Positions 1 to 7,140 of a DNA stretch of 11,176 nucleotides are shown piece by piece. A model generated the notes under the pieces. The model did not search any database. It was not told the origin of the DNA and saw only the letters and a program-made list of their open reading frames with translations. The DNA lies in NCBI GenBank assembly GCA_023489135.1, contig JAMDCE010000363.1, positions 1-11,176 of the forward strand, written 5' to 3'. Source of the stretch: Chloroflexota bacterium (GTDB taxonomy: Bacteria > Chloroflexota > Chloroflexia > JAMDCE01). The position numbers and the translations under genes were made by a program. Numbering within the stretch: the first letter of the stretch is position 1; each line of letters begins with the position of its first letter.

Positions 1-371
1 GGAACCGGTGTCGGGAGTACACAAGAGAGCCGGTGTTCTAAACGATTCTCAATTCCTTGACCCTGGCGCGCCGCGCGTCGCGGTCAGACCACGGGAGGGG
101 CTTGCGGGTCGAGAGCGGTGTCGGGGAAGGACAAGGTTGCACTAAGCTCCGATCAGGGGAAAGAGTCTCTTGGGTCCATCGCCACAGACTGGAAAGGAGG
201 TGAGTCCCACAAAACCGGATCCCTCGCGAGAGGCTAGTCTGCCGACGAATGGCGAACGGAGCGCCAACCGGCGAGGGGTTGGGAATTAGACCCGTCGCAT
301 CAACGGACCAAGCCAATGGGGCGACCTCTGGTTTTCGCTTGCATTCCATTTGAACCTGATGGAGGTGTTTG
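1..371. other. Gene-free region upstream of the permease
   Basis: No credible gene is seen here. The one long open frame, on the minus strand, runs into the permease gene and has no recognisable protein features. A hairpin with 5 bp, a 2x2 internal loop and 6 bp (one G-U) spans 58-86, and a 6-bp stem with a 7-nt loop (CCAACC/GGTTGG) spans 264-282. An imperfect direct repeat around CGGTGTCGGG occurs at 6-26 and 116-136. No confident promoter was found, so the permease may be transcribed from further upstream or from a non-consensus promoter inside this stretch. A Shine-Dalgarno sequence GGAGGTG at 361-367 serves the permease. Confidence 0.5.
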
Positions 372-1997
372 ATGGCAACGTCATCGGCATCGGGGGAGTT
401 GTTCGTTAGGCGGGCTTCCGGGCTCACCAGAACCGTGAGCCCTTGGACCGCGCTCATCTACGCGTTCATGGCCCCCACCATGAGCTCGACTTTTGTGTTC
501 ATGACTCAGACTGGCACGGTGTACCCCGGGACGAACTTGTATTTCGCTGGTCTGGCGATTCTGCTTCTCTTACCCGTCGGTGGAATCTATCTGTTCATGT
601 CACTGAGTATGCCGCGGTCAGGCGGCGAATACATCTACGTCAGCCGAATTCTGCATCCGCTTCTCGGCTTTGTGTCATCTTGGACGATAACTATCGTGGG
701 CCTTACCTGGTCGGGGATCCAGGTTTCTTGGTTCTTGAACTGGGGCGTGGGCAACCTTTTCCTCGCCGAAGGCCACGTCCTGAACAACCAGACGCTGGTC
801 GATTGGGGCAAGTACTTCAGCCTCATCACGGACGAGAACCGCTGGGTGCTGTGGGGCATCGGCACGATTCTCCTGGCGATCACCTACTTCATCATGTCTC
901 GGGGCACCAAGGCCGTGATGAGGGTGATGTGGGTGGCCTTTGCATTCTGCTGGTTGATGCTGATCTGTTTTCTGATAGCCACTCTAACGGCCGGTCCGGA
1001 GCAGACTATCGCCGGAATGGAAGCGGCCCAGGGCATCAAAATGGCTGACCTGACCGCCAAAGTCAGCGAGATGTCTGGCGGCAGCGGTCTACCGCTGTTC
1101 TCCGTCCTGGCCACCCTCTATGGCGGCCTCGTTTTTGCGCAATTGGGCACCCTGGGCACGACCTACGCGGCCAATATCTCTGGCGAAATCAAGAGGGTCA
1201 ACCTGGCCCAGCCGCTGGCCCAAATCGGCGCCGTGGGGCTGTGCTTCGCCTGGTGGATGATGGTCAGCTTCGGGGTCAATCAGGGTATCGGCGAGAACCT
1301 GGTCAGGACAATCTCTTACCTGGAGACTCAGGGTGAAGCCAGCAGCATGCTTGGCACCTATCCGCTGGTCGTCTACATGGTATCCTGGTCTTCCAGTAAT
1401 CCTTTCCTGGTCGCCTTCGGCGGACCGCTCGGCCTCATGATCGTGGGTTGGGCCGGGTCGATGCTGGGTTTGGGCTTTGCTCCGGTGAGAAACCTGTTCG
1501 CTTACTCCTTCGACGGTCTTCTTCCCGGATGGTTCAACAAAGTGTCTCGCAACGGATCTCCCAACAATGCCGTTATCGCCGGTTTTGTCGTCGCCTGGGG
1601 CACCGTGACGGTAAGCTTCTTCACCACCTGGTTCAGCTACATCGTCTATTCCGTAACCGTGTGGATGGTGGGCTGGGTGATTCTCGGCATCGCGGCAATG
1701 GTCTTCCCGTACGTACGGCGAGATATCTTCGAGAAATCGCCAGCTATGGTTCAGTCAAAGCTGGGCGGTGTTCCCATTATCAGCATACTTGGCGCAGCCG
1801 GGTTCATCACGAGTGCGCTTACCGTCTACGCAACCTTTCTTGTGGGCGACACCCCGGTGCTCTCGGTCCAAAGCCTGGCCTGGACGTCGGCGTTCTTCAT
1901 CGCTCTGCCGATCGTCATTTACGTGGTGGCCTACTTCTGGCAGCGCTCGAAGGGAATCTCTATGGATCTTCGGTTCAAAACTATACCTCCGGACTAG
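372..1997 (+). CDS. APC-superfamily amino acid permease
   Basis: A 541-residue polytopic inner-membrane protein, predicted to carry amino acids or related amines by proton- or ion-coupled symport or exchange. About 12 hydrophobic segments run from residue 22 to residue 527. The segment after TM2, PRSGGEY at 81-87 followed by SRILHPLLGF, is the typical APC signature. A GEIKRVN stretch after TM6 and the DGLLPGWF...GSPNNAV loop in the second half are also characteristic of the family, and the length is normal. The ATG at 372 is preferred over the TTG immediately before it because GGAGGTG lies 4 bases upstream of the ATG. The gene stands alone: no same-strand gene abuts it, and strong hairpins follow the stop codon. 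The substrate cannot be read from sequence. A link to glycine through the distant riboswitch is tempting but unsupported. Confidence 0.9.
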   Translation: MATSSASGELFVRRASGLTRTVSPWTALIYAFMAPTMSSTFVFMTQTGTVYPGTNLYFAGLAILLLLPVGGIYLFMSLSMPRSGGEYIYVSRILHPLLGFVSSWTITIVGLTWSGIQVSWFLNWGVGNLFLAEGHVLNNQTLVDWGKYFSLITDENRWVLWGIGTILLAITYFIMSRGTKAVMRVMWVAFAFCWLMLICFLIATLTAGPEQTIAGMEAAQGIKMADLTAKVSEMSGGSGLPLFSVLATLYGGLVFAQLGTLGTTYAANISGEIKRVNLAQPLAQIGAVGLCFAWWMMVSFGVNQGIGENLVRTISYLETQGEASSMLGTYPLVVYMVSWSSSNPFLVAFGGPLGLMIVGWAGSMLGLGFAPVRNLFAYSFDGLLPGWFNKVSRNGSPNNAVIAGFVVAWGTVTVSFFTTWFSYIVYSVTVWMVGWVILGIAAMVFPYVRRDIFEKSPAMVQSKLGGVPIISILGAAGFITSALTVYATFLVGDTPVLSVQSLAWTSAFFIALPIVIYVVAYFWQRSKGISMDLRFKTIPPD

Positions 1998-2039
1998 AAC
2001 TCTCTGACGATCCAGCGAGGATCGGCTAGCACAAGCTCG

Positions 2040-2085
2040 GAAAGTGATCAGGGGAGGCGCCGCAGCGCCTCCCCTGATCACTTTC
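2040..2085 (+). terminator. Perfect 21-bp hairpin after the permease
   Basis: Arms 2040-2060 and 2065-2085 are perfectly complementary over 21 bp with a 4-base loop (CGCA). The hairpin begins 42 bp after the permease stop. It would be a very stable RNA structure that stops transcription or protects the mRNA 3' end. It lacks a clear T-run on either side and the stem is longer than in most intrinsic terminators, so termination is inferred from its position, not from a complete signal. Confidence 0.5.
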
Positions 2086-2095
2086 CATTGATTTA

Positions 2096-2141
2096 AAGGG
2101 AGTAGAATGCTGGGGCCACAGCGGCAGCATTCTACTCCCTT
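2096..2141. repeat. Second perfect inverted repeat (17 bp)
   Basis: Arms 2096-2112 and 2125-2141 match perfectly over 17 bp around a 12-base loop. It starts only 10 bp after the preceding 21-bp hairpin and has a different sequence, so it is not a copy of it. No T-run follows. It could be a second transcription stop or mRNA-end structure, a protein-binding palindrome, or a remnant of a small palindromic element. Confidence 0.5.
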
Positions 2142-2256
2142 CGTAGACTTAGGCGTGCTGATGAGGCTGGTTCGGAGAAGAGCGCAGAATGAGTTACACT
2201 TTGTTCTCCTCTTATCTGCGCCCTCCATGACACCTCCGCCCAGAGACTTCAGAGGA

Positions 2257-2285
2257 TTGACAGGCGACCCGGGAGACCGTATGCT
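2257..2285 (+). promoter_or_regulatory. Sigma-70-type promoter
   Basis: TTGACA (6/6) at 2257-2262 and TATGCT (4/6) at 2280-2285 are separated by exactly 17 bp. The predicted start is near 2291-2292. The nearest gene with a credible start lies almost 300 bp downstream and has its own promoter, so this promoter may serve a non-coding RNA. Confidence 0.55.
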
Positions 2286-2291
2286 AGAAAA

Positions 2292-2530
2292 GGAGCGAAT
2301 TGGGTAGCTGCCAGTGGAGGCGCCCGTCGTTGACCTCGCTCAATGGGGTGTCCGGACGGAGGTTCCACCACCCGGGTCATACCTGGCAAAGACCAGCCCG
2401 GCAGTCTCCTGGGGGCCAGGCCAGCCGGAGGGTTTCTCGGAGTAGAAAGGCACGACAGAGGTGATTGGAGCGAAGACGGTTGCCTGGCCTCCTCTGTCAG
2501 AGCGAATCCCGGTCTCAGGTTTCTGGCGGG
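2292..2530 (+). ncRNA. Candidate structured RNA, class not recognised
   Basis: The stretch follows the 2257-2285 promoter and has no convincing open frame. It can fold into consecutive hairpins: CCGGGT/ACCTGG around 2373-2387; CCGGC/GCCGG (2398-2402 with 2424-2428) enclosing CCTGG/CCAGG (2408-2412 with 2416-2420); TTTCT/AGAAA (2433-2437 with 2444-2448); and a perfect 8-bp stem 2454-2461 with 2491-2498. GAGCGAA occurs three times (near 2294, 2468 and 2500). I could not match it to RNase P RNA, tmRNA, SRP RNA, 6S, 5S or a riboswitch class. GC-rich DNA readily gives hairpins, so this is a suggestion only. It could also be a 5' leader of the zinc-ribbon gene. Confidence 0.25.
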
Positions 2531-2542
2531 ACTCTGATGAGG

Positions 2543-2571
2543 TGGACAGGCACTCGCAGGACTCCTATAAT
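2543..2571 (+). promoter_or_regulatory. Near-consensus promoter giving a leaderless mRNA
   Basis: TGGACA (5/6) at 2543-2548 and a perfect TATAAT at 2566-2571 are spaced 17 bp apart. The usual 6-7 base distance from the -10 box to the start point places +1 at or next to 2578, the A of the zinc-ribbon gene's ATG. No Shine-Dalgarno sequence lies ahead of that ATG, which fits leaderless translation. Confidence 0.7.
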
Positions 2572-2577
2572 TCTCCT

Positions 2578-3084
2578 ATGCTTCATCTAACTTGTCGGTC
2601 CTGCGGGGCGAAAATAGATCTTCCAAATGAGGCGAACTGGTTCATCTGTGCCACTTGTGGCGCAGAATACACGGTGGAGCGCGGCGGCGGTGCCGTCGTC
2701 TTCCAGCCAATAGGTCTCGAGACGTCGCCCGAAGATTCGCCGGATGAAATCGATCAGAAGGCCCTGGCGTCGCAGATGGAGCGCCTCGGCGCGGAGTTGG
2801 CTGACCTGGAGCGGAGAATGATGCTGGGTGTGGTCATTGCCTCCACGGGTACTCTCGTCGTCCTCGTCGCCCTTTTTCTTTCCGAGGGAAGGATGCTGTT
2901 CGAATTTTCCCTGGCGCTTCTCGGTGTTGGGGCTCTGATCACGGCCATAGGCGGAGCGCTGTGGATCGGCGCGCGCGATCCCATTTTCCTTAAGAGACGA
3001 GAGATTCGCAGGGTTGAGGAAACGGCGTTTATGAGAACCCCAGACGGGCCGGACCAGCGCCCAGAGGGACAACGGCCGGATTGA
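2578..3084 (+). CDS. Zinc-ribbon membrane protein, hypothetical
   Basis: A 168-residue protein of unknown function. It has an N-terminal zinc ribbon with two CxxC knuckles (C6/C9 and C24/C27), an acidic linker, a short coiled-coil-like stretch at about 56-80, two hydrophobic helices (about 82-102 and 108-131), and a basic tail (KRREIRR, about 139-145) ending in a Pro/Gln/Arg-rich segment. The layout suggests a small inner-membrane protein with a cytoplasmic metal-binding head, perhaps for protein or nucleic acid contacts, but no function can be assigned. An upstream in-frame GTG at 2461 would add residues with no family character and has no ribosome-binding site. The ATG at 2578 is chosen because the protein then opens directly into the zinc ribbon and sits on the predicted transcription start. 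It converges on the LysM gene. Confidence 0.75.
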   Translation: MLHLTCRSCGAKIDLPNEANWFICATCGAEYTVERGGGAVVFQPIGLETSPEDSPDEIDQKALASQMERLGAELADLERRMMLGVVIASTGTLVVLVALFLSEGRMLFEFSLALLGVGALITAIGGALWIGARDPIFLKRREIRRVEETAFMRTPDGPDQRPEGQRPD

Positions 3085-3180
3085 TCTTGAAACGGAAGAG
3101 GTTTGCGAGGCTGGCCACGGCGATGGTAAGGGCCGGCCACTCCACCATCGCGTTCCGCCCCTGATGTTTACATAACGATA

Positions 3181-3211
3181 CTGAGATGATCGAAGCGGGA
3201 AGTCGTCTCAG
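3181..3211 (-). terminator. Hairpin abutting the LysM stop codon
   Basis: A 10-bp stem with two G-U pairs (3181-3190 with 3202-3211) and an 11-base loop begins immediately after the LysM stop codon when read on the minus strand. Only a weak T-rich stretch follows. It lies in the convergent gap with the zinc-ribbon gene and may end the minus-strand transcript. A second 8-bp stem at 3120-3127 with 3144-3151 lies in the same gap. Confidence 0.35.
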
Positions 3212-3212
3212 A

Positions 3213-3887
3213 CTATTGAGGCGTGAAGGTGACCTGCGAGCGGAAGGTCCGGTCCCGCGTGTCCACATAGACATCTACCAGCACCGTGACGCCCCTCTTT
3301 CCTTTCTTCACGGGAAACTCCACTGAGGCTGTACCACTTCCGTCGGAGGCCTTGCTCGCCACCAAACGCTCGTCGCCGCTCTCAAAGTGTACGACAGCGT
3401 ACATCTGAGCGCCTTTTACTCCAACATCGTAGCTAGTGAGCTTGGCGTAGATCGTTTCCTTGCCTGACACAAAGGGAGTCACCCGAGCCACCCAGGTAGT
3501 CAACTTGAATGGATAATCCACCACGGGCGTGAAAGTCGCCAGCGCTGCGGCGGTGGCGGCATTGACCGGGCCGGCCGGTCCCCCCAGGGGTATAAGCAGC
3601 TCCTGACCCGCCTCGATCCGGTTGGGGTCAGAAAGATTATTGGCCTCTAAGATATCCTCCATCCTGATGCCGTACTGCAGCGAAATTCCCCAGAGAGTCT
3701 CGCCCTCCTTGACGACGTGGACTACCGGGCCGACCGTCGAGGTAGGGGCAGCTTCTTTCTCTGGAGAGCTAGCGGGCGAAGGGGAGGAGTTTGAAGTAGA
3801 GGACAGCGGTGACGAGGAAGAGGTGCCGGCCAACTCGCAGCCACCCAGCGCTACGATCAGCGCCAGAAGCAAAGCGACCCTTCTCAT
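3213..3887 (-). CDS. LysM-domain lipoprotein
   Basis: A 224-residue secreted lipoprotein. The N-terminus has MRR, a hydrophobic run and a lipobox-like L-G-G-C with C17 as the lipidation site. A Ser/Pro/Thr-rich linker (about 21-55) leads to one LysM domain (about 56-100, HVVKEGETLWGIS...ANNL...I..GQELLIP), which binds glycan of the cell wall. A second linker leads to a beta-rich C-terminal domain (about 125-224) that resembles an Ig-like fold but has no recognised catalytic motif. It probably anchors to the membrane and contacts peptidoglycan or another envelope polymer. GGAGGG lies 6-11 bases before the ATG. The uspA-like gene is 113 bp upstream on the same strand. No convincing separate promoter was seen in that gap, so the two may be cotranscribed. 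Confidence 0.85.
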   Translation of the reverse strand: MRRVALLLALIVALGGCELAGTSSSSPLSSTSNSSPSPASSPEKEAAPTSTVGPVVHVVKEGETLWGISLQYGIRMEDILEANNLSDPNRIEAGQELLIPLGGPAGPVNAATAAALATFTPVVDYPFKLTTWVARVTPFVSGKETIYAKLTSYDVGVKGAQMYAVVHFESGDERLVASKASDGSGTASVEFPVKKGKRGVTVLVDVYVDTRDRTFRSQVTFTPQ

Positions 3888-4000
3888 ACTGAGCCCTCCA
3901 AATCACTAAGACTACGTGAAATGACGCAGGTCAGTGAGCAAAGAAAGGGGCACCACGTTGGCCGAATTACGCTGGCGATATCAGGGAAGATTGGGAACAG

Positions 4001-4441
4001 CTAGTCGCAGACGGTGGCTGATCTAACCAGGAAAACCGGCACGTTGGTTCCTCGGAGCACTCTATCGGTTGTGCTTCCCATCACCATACGAGCGATGCCG
4101 GATCGCCCGTGCGTGGACATAGCGATTAAATCTACATCGTGTTCCTCAACATACTTGATGATCTCGTCGGCTACTAAGCCTTCTACAATAGCGATGCTGA
4201 CCTTCACCCCGCTCTCGGAAAGCGCTTCTGCTTTTCGCTCCAGATACAGGCGCACCAGGGCCGTCGTATCGCGGACGTGTTCCTCTCTGGCGAACTCCTC
4301 CGCTTCTGGGAATCCCTCAGGAGGAATGACGGTCAGAAGTACAAGCTCCGCATCGAACCGCTTTGCCAATCCCACCACGCAGGGCACCACGGCTCCTCCC
4401 AAAGCGGAACCGTCCAGCGGTACCAGGATTCGCTTGTACAT
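4001..4441 (-). CDS. UspA-family universal stress protein
   Basis: A 146-residue single-domain cytoplasmic protein of normal length for the family. It begins with the typical RILVPLDGS strand (D10). The C-terminal nucleotide-binding stretch STHGRSG...GS (about 109-123) corresponds to the G-x2-G-x9-G(S/T) motif, with Ser in place of the first Gly, a common variant; this suggests the ATP-binding class. It ends in the usual strand VPVFLVR. Such proteins modulate stress and energy responses, generally as dimers. AAGGAGG lies 7 bases before the ATG. The thiolase stop is 93 bp upstream on the same strand with no clear terminator between, so read-through from the operon is possible, though a weak TAGAAT-like -10 lies in the gap without a good -35. 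Confidence 0.92.
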   Translation of the reverse strand: MYKRILVPLDGSALGGAVVPCVVGLAKRFDAELVLLTVIPPEGFPEAEEFAREEHVRDTTALVRLYLERKAEALSESGVKVSIAIVEGLVADEIIKYVEEHDVDLIAMSTHGRSGIARMVMGSTTDRVLRGTNVPVFLVRSATVCD

Positions 4442-4534
4442 CCGTCAGCCTCCTTGAGGATTCTGGCGCACTGGAGCCTGATCGCTTTGTCGTGTACCTC
4501 CCACAATTCTATAACGCTGATCGGAGCGGCTTTG

Positions 4535-5713
4535 TTATCGCTTCAAAATCGCCGCAATGCCCTGCCCACCGCCGATGCACATGGTGATCAAGCCGTAGGT
4601 AGCCTGACGCCGAGCCAGTTCGTAAATGGCCTTGACCGTGAGGAGCGCTCCGGTTGCCCCGATGGGATGTCCCATGGCTATAGCCCCACCGTTGACGTTG
4701 AGCTTGGACGAATCCATTTTCAGATCGCGGGCGACCGCCAGCGCCTGCGCGGCGAAGGCCTCGTTCAATTCGATGATATCCATTTGTTCCATTTTCAGGT
4801 CGGCCCGCCCAAGGGCCCTGTCCACGGCCGGGATGGGACCAATGCCCATATACTTTGGATCAACTCCCGCGGTCCCGTACGAGACGATGGTAGCCATTGG
4901 CGCGACCCCCAATGACTCCGCCTTAGCCCGGCTCATCAGAACCACAGCGGCGGCTCCGTCGTTCAACCCCGACGCATTGCCGGCCGTCACGGTTCCATCC
5001 GGCTTGAAGGCTGGTTTGAGGGACGCCAGTTTCTCCCGAGAAGTGTCGGCCCGGGGGTGCTCGTCGGTGTCAAAGATGTTTGGGGTCCCCTTGCGCGAAG
5101 GCAATTCCACGGGAACAATTTGCTCCTTGAAAAGGCCTTCCTGAATGGCCTTGACGGCTTTCTGTTGGCTCTCCAGAGCGAATTCATCCTGCTCCTGCCG
5201 GGTGATTCCATATTGCTCCGCCACGTTCTCGGCGGTAATGCCCATGTGAATTTTGTTAAAAGGATCGGTCACTCCACCGACCACCGGATCGATGAGCGTC
5301 TCGTTGCCCAGGCGGTAGCCCCAGCGGGCCTTGTCGATCCAGTAAGGACCGCGGCTCATAGATTCGGCGCCACCAGCGACTACTACCTGAGCATCGCCTG
5401 AAATGATGCTCTGAACACCGGAGATGATAGCCTGCATTCCCGATCCGCAGAGGCGGTTGACGGTGAACGCGGGAACCCCGATAGGTATGCCGGCGTTTAC
5501 GGCGACCACTCGCGAAATGTACATGTCGTCTGTGGAAGAGTGAATGACGTTGCCGAAGATAGTGTGCTCCACCTGATCGCCGGCGATACCGGCGCGCCGG
5601 AGGGCCTCCTTTACCGCTATTGACCCGAGAGTGGTAGCAGGAACGTCCCTGAGTGATCCGCCATAGGTCCCTATCGCCGTGCGGGCTCCGCTAGCTATGA
5701 TCACTTCTTCCAT
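4535..5713 (-). CDS. Acetyl-CoA C-acetyltransferase (thiolase)
   Basis: A 392-residue cytoplasmic thiolase that condenses two acetyl-CoA to acetoacetyl-CoA or cleaves 3-ketoacyl-CoA. All active-site blocks are present: nucleophilic C89 in NRLCGSGMQA, NEAF at 317-320, H349 in GHPIGATGA, and C379 in CIGGGQG. Length is typical for the degradative/biosynthetic thiolase group. The GHPIGATGA and NEAFAAQ signatures separate it from SCP2-like thiolases, but chain-length preference cannot be read. AGAGGAG precedes the ATG at good spacing, inside the 20-bp gap after the GlcD-type gene, so it should be the third gene of the minus-strand operon. That context suggests use in acyl-CoA oxidation or fermentation together with a hydroxy-acid oxidase. 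Confidence 0.95.
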   Translation of the reverse strand: MEEVIIASGARTAIGTYGGSLRDVPATTLGSIAVKEALRRAGIAGDQVEHTIFGNVIHSSTDDMYISRVVAVNAGIPIGVPAFTVNRLCGSGMQAIISGVQSIISGDAQVVVAGGAESMSRGPYWIDKARWGYRLGNETLIDPVVGGVTDPFNKIHMGITAENVAEQYGITRQEQDEFALESQQKAVKAIQEGLFKEQIVPVELPSRKGTPNIFDTDEHPRADTSREKLASLKPAFKPDGTVTAGNASGLNDGAAAVVLMSRAKAESLGVAPMATIVSYGTAGVDPKYMGIGPIPAVDRALGRADLKMEQMDIIELNEAFAAQALAVARDLKMDSSKLNVNGGAIAMGHPIGATGALLTVKAIYELARRQATYGLITMCIGGGQGIAAILKR

Positions 5714-5733
5714 TTGTCGTTTCTCCTCTTCTG

Positions 5734-7140
5734 TTATTTTCCCTTGTCTGGGAAGATCTTACCCGGGTTCAGAACTCCATTGGGATCGAGAGCATTCTTC
5801 AGTGTTCTCATAAACTCGGCCGTTTCAGCCCCCACGGCCATTTCCAGGAAGTCTTTCTTGTCCAGCCCCACGCCGTGCTCGCCGGAGATGGTTCCACCCA
5901 TTTCGACGGCCAGGGTCAGGATATCACGCACCGCCGCGTGGGCCGCCGCAGTCTCCTTTTGATCCCTTTTGTCGTAAAGGACGGTGGGGTGTAGATTGCC
6001 GTCGCCCGCGTGTCCTACCGTGAAAATGTGGATGGAGTACCGCTTCTTGATCTCATTTATTCGGGCGATGGCTGCGGGGATAGCGCTGCGCGGCACGACG
6101 ATATCCTCCGACAGCCGGTCCGGTCGAACTCTGGCCACGGCAATGGCGAAGGCCTGTCGTGCCTGCCACAGCGCCTCGGCTTGCTCTGATTTCTCGGGAA
6201 TCAGGATTGACCGGGCCCCGATTTCCTGGCACAGATGACCTATGGCGGCGGCGTGTTTCTCGACCGTCTCCTTTTCGCCGTCCACTTCGATCAACAGGAG
6301 GGCTTCGACGTCCTCCGGGAAGCCCGCGTGGGCGTGCTCTTCGATGTTTCGAACAGAAGCGCCGTCCATTAGCTCTATCTTAGACGGGACCATACCAGAG
6401 GCGATGATGCGGGAGACAGCCGCACCAGCCTCTTCCATCGACCCAAAAACGGCCATCATCGTCTTCCGTTGCTTGGGGAGGGGCAGCAACCGGAGGGTCA
6501 TTTCGGTAATGACGCAGAGTGTTCCTTCGGAACCGATGAACAACCGGGTAAGATCGTACCCGGTGACGTTCTTGATGGTCTTGCCGCCAGTCCTGATGAT
6601 CTCCCCGGTCGGCATTACCACTTGTAGACCTATCACGTAATCCTTGGTGACCCCGTATTTCACGCCGTGTGGTCCCCCGGAGCACTCCGCCATGTTTCCG
6701 CCGAGGGTGCACATCCTGATACTGCTGGGATCGGGGGGATAGAAAAGCCCCCTTTTCTCCACCTCAGCCTGGAACTGGGCGGTGACGACGCCCGGCTGGG
6801 CGACGGCGACGAGATTGGCCGGATCTATTTCGATGATCTTGTCCATACGCGATAGATCGAGGAGTATTCCTCCCTCCGCGGGAACACATCCCCCTGAGTT
6901 GCCCGTGCCCGCGCCTCGCGGCGTCACCGCGAATCCTTCCTGGTTGGCCAGCTTGAGGATGGCTGAGATCATTTCCGCGGAATCAGGCAGCACAACGGCG
7001 TCGGGCTGGCCCTCCAGAGCGGTGGCGTCGGAGGAATAACAGATTGTGTCCTCGGACGAGGTAAGAAGACCGCTCGGACCGGCAATATCTTTTAGCCTGG
7101 CAATCACATCGTGCTTCGACGCGCTTCCTGGTCGAGTCAT
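5734..7140 (-). CDS. glcD: GlcD-type FAD-linked oxidase (glycolate/D-lactate dehydrogenase)
   Basis: A 468-residue flavoprotein of the GlcD/D-lactate dehydrogenase family, oxidising a 2-hydroxy acid to a 2-keto acid. The FAD-binding domain covers about 45-220, with PRGAGTGNSGG at 74-84, a GGNMAE segment at 148-152, and GYDLTRLFIGSEGTLC. The C-terminal FAD-oxidase domain has the His-rich metal site GHAGDGNLHP (376-385) and EHGVG (421-425), and ends in the usual NPGKIFP. The ATG at 7140 overlaps the preceding stop codon as ATGA, with AAGGA just upstream, and is preferred over an in-frame GTG at 7161. GlcD usually works with GlcE and the Fe-S protein GlcF; here neither is present. A QueG-like Fe-S protein lies directly upstream instead. 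The substrate is not settled by sequence. Confidence 0.9.
   Translation of the reverse strand: MTRPGSASKHDVIARLKDIAGPSGLLTSSEDTICYSSDATALEGQPDAVVLPDSAEMISAILKLANQEGFAVTPRGAGTGNSGGCVPAEGGILLDLSRMDKIIEIDPANLVAVAQPGVVTAQFQAEVEKRGLFYPPDPSSIRMCTLGGNMAECSGGPHGVKYGVTKDYVIGLQVVMPTGEIIRTGGKTIKNVTGYDLTRLFIGSEGTLCVITEMTLRLLPLPKQRKTMMAVFGSMEEAGAAVSRIIASGMVPSKIELMDGASVRNIEEHAHAGFPEDVEALLLIEVDGEKETVEKHAAAIGHLCQEIGARSILIPEKSEQAEALWQARQAFAIAVARVRPDRLSEDIVVPRSAIPAAIARINEIKKRYSIHIFTVGHAGDGNLHPTVLYDKRDQKETAAAHAAVRDILTLAVEMGGTISGEHGVGLDKKDFLEMAVGAETAEFMRTLKNALDPNGVLNPGKIFPDKGK

Noticed and set aside
345..365. TTTGAACCTGAT just before the permease recalls the TPP riboswitch 3' motif.
   Set aside because: The CTGAGA and ATACCAGCG-type partners are missing and the motif runs straight into the Shine-Dalgarno site.
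38..457. A 139-codon minus-strand open frame at the left end.
   Set aside because: It overlaps the permease start, has no family features and no ribosome-binding site was seen.
2107..2307. A 66-codon open frame after the palindromes.
   Set aside because: It starts inside an inverted repeat, has no Shine-Dalgarno and crosses a good promoter.
2350..2378. On the minus strand, GGGTGGTGGAACC with CCGTCC recalls a T-box antiterminator.
   Set aside because: The UGGN/ACC spacing does not fit and there is no minus-strand gene for it to control.
2396..2414. On the minus strand, CCAGGAGACTGCCGG resembles the B12 box of cobalamin riboswitches.
   Set aside because: The other conserved blocks are not found in the right order, and no minus-strand gene lies downstream.
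2345..2455. A 5S rRNA-like look (TTCCACCACCC, GGAGTAG).
   Set aside because: The conserved loop with CCGAAC is absent and the helices do not assemble into the 5S fold.
2461..2577. GTG start extending the zinc-ribbon protein by 39 residues.
   Set aside because: The added residues are not family-like and the near-consensus promoter lies inside them.
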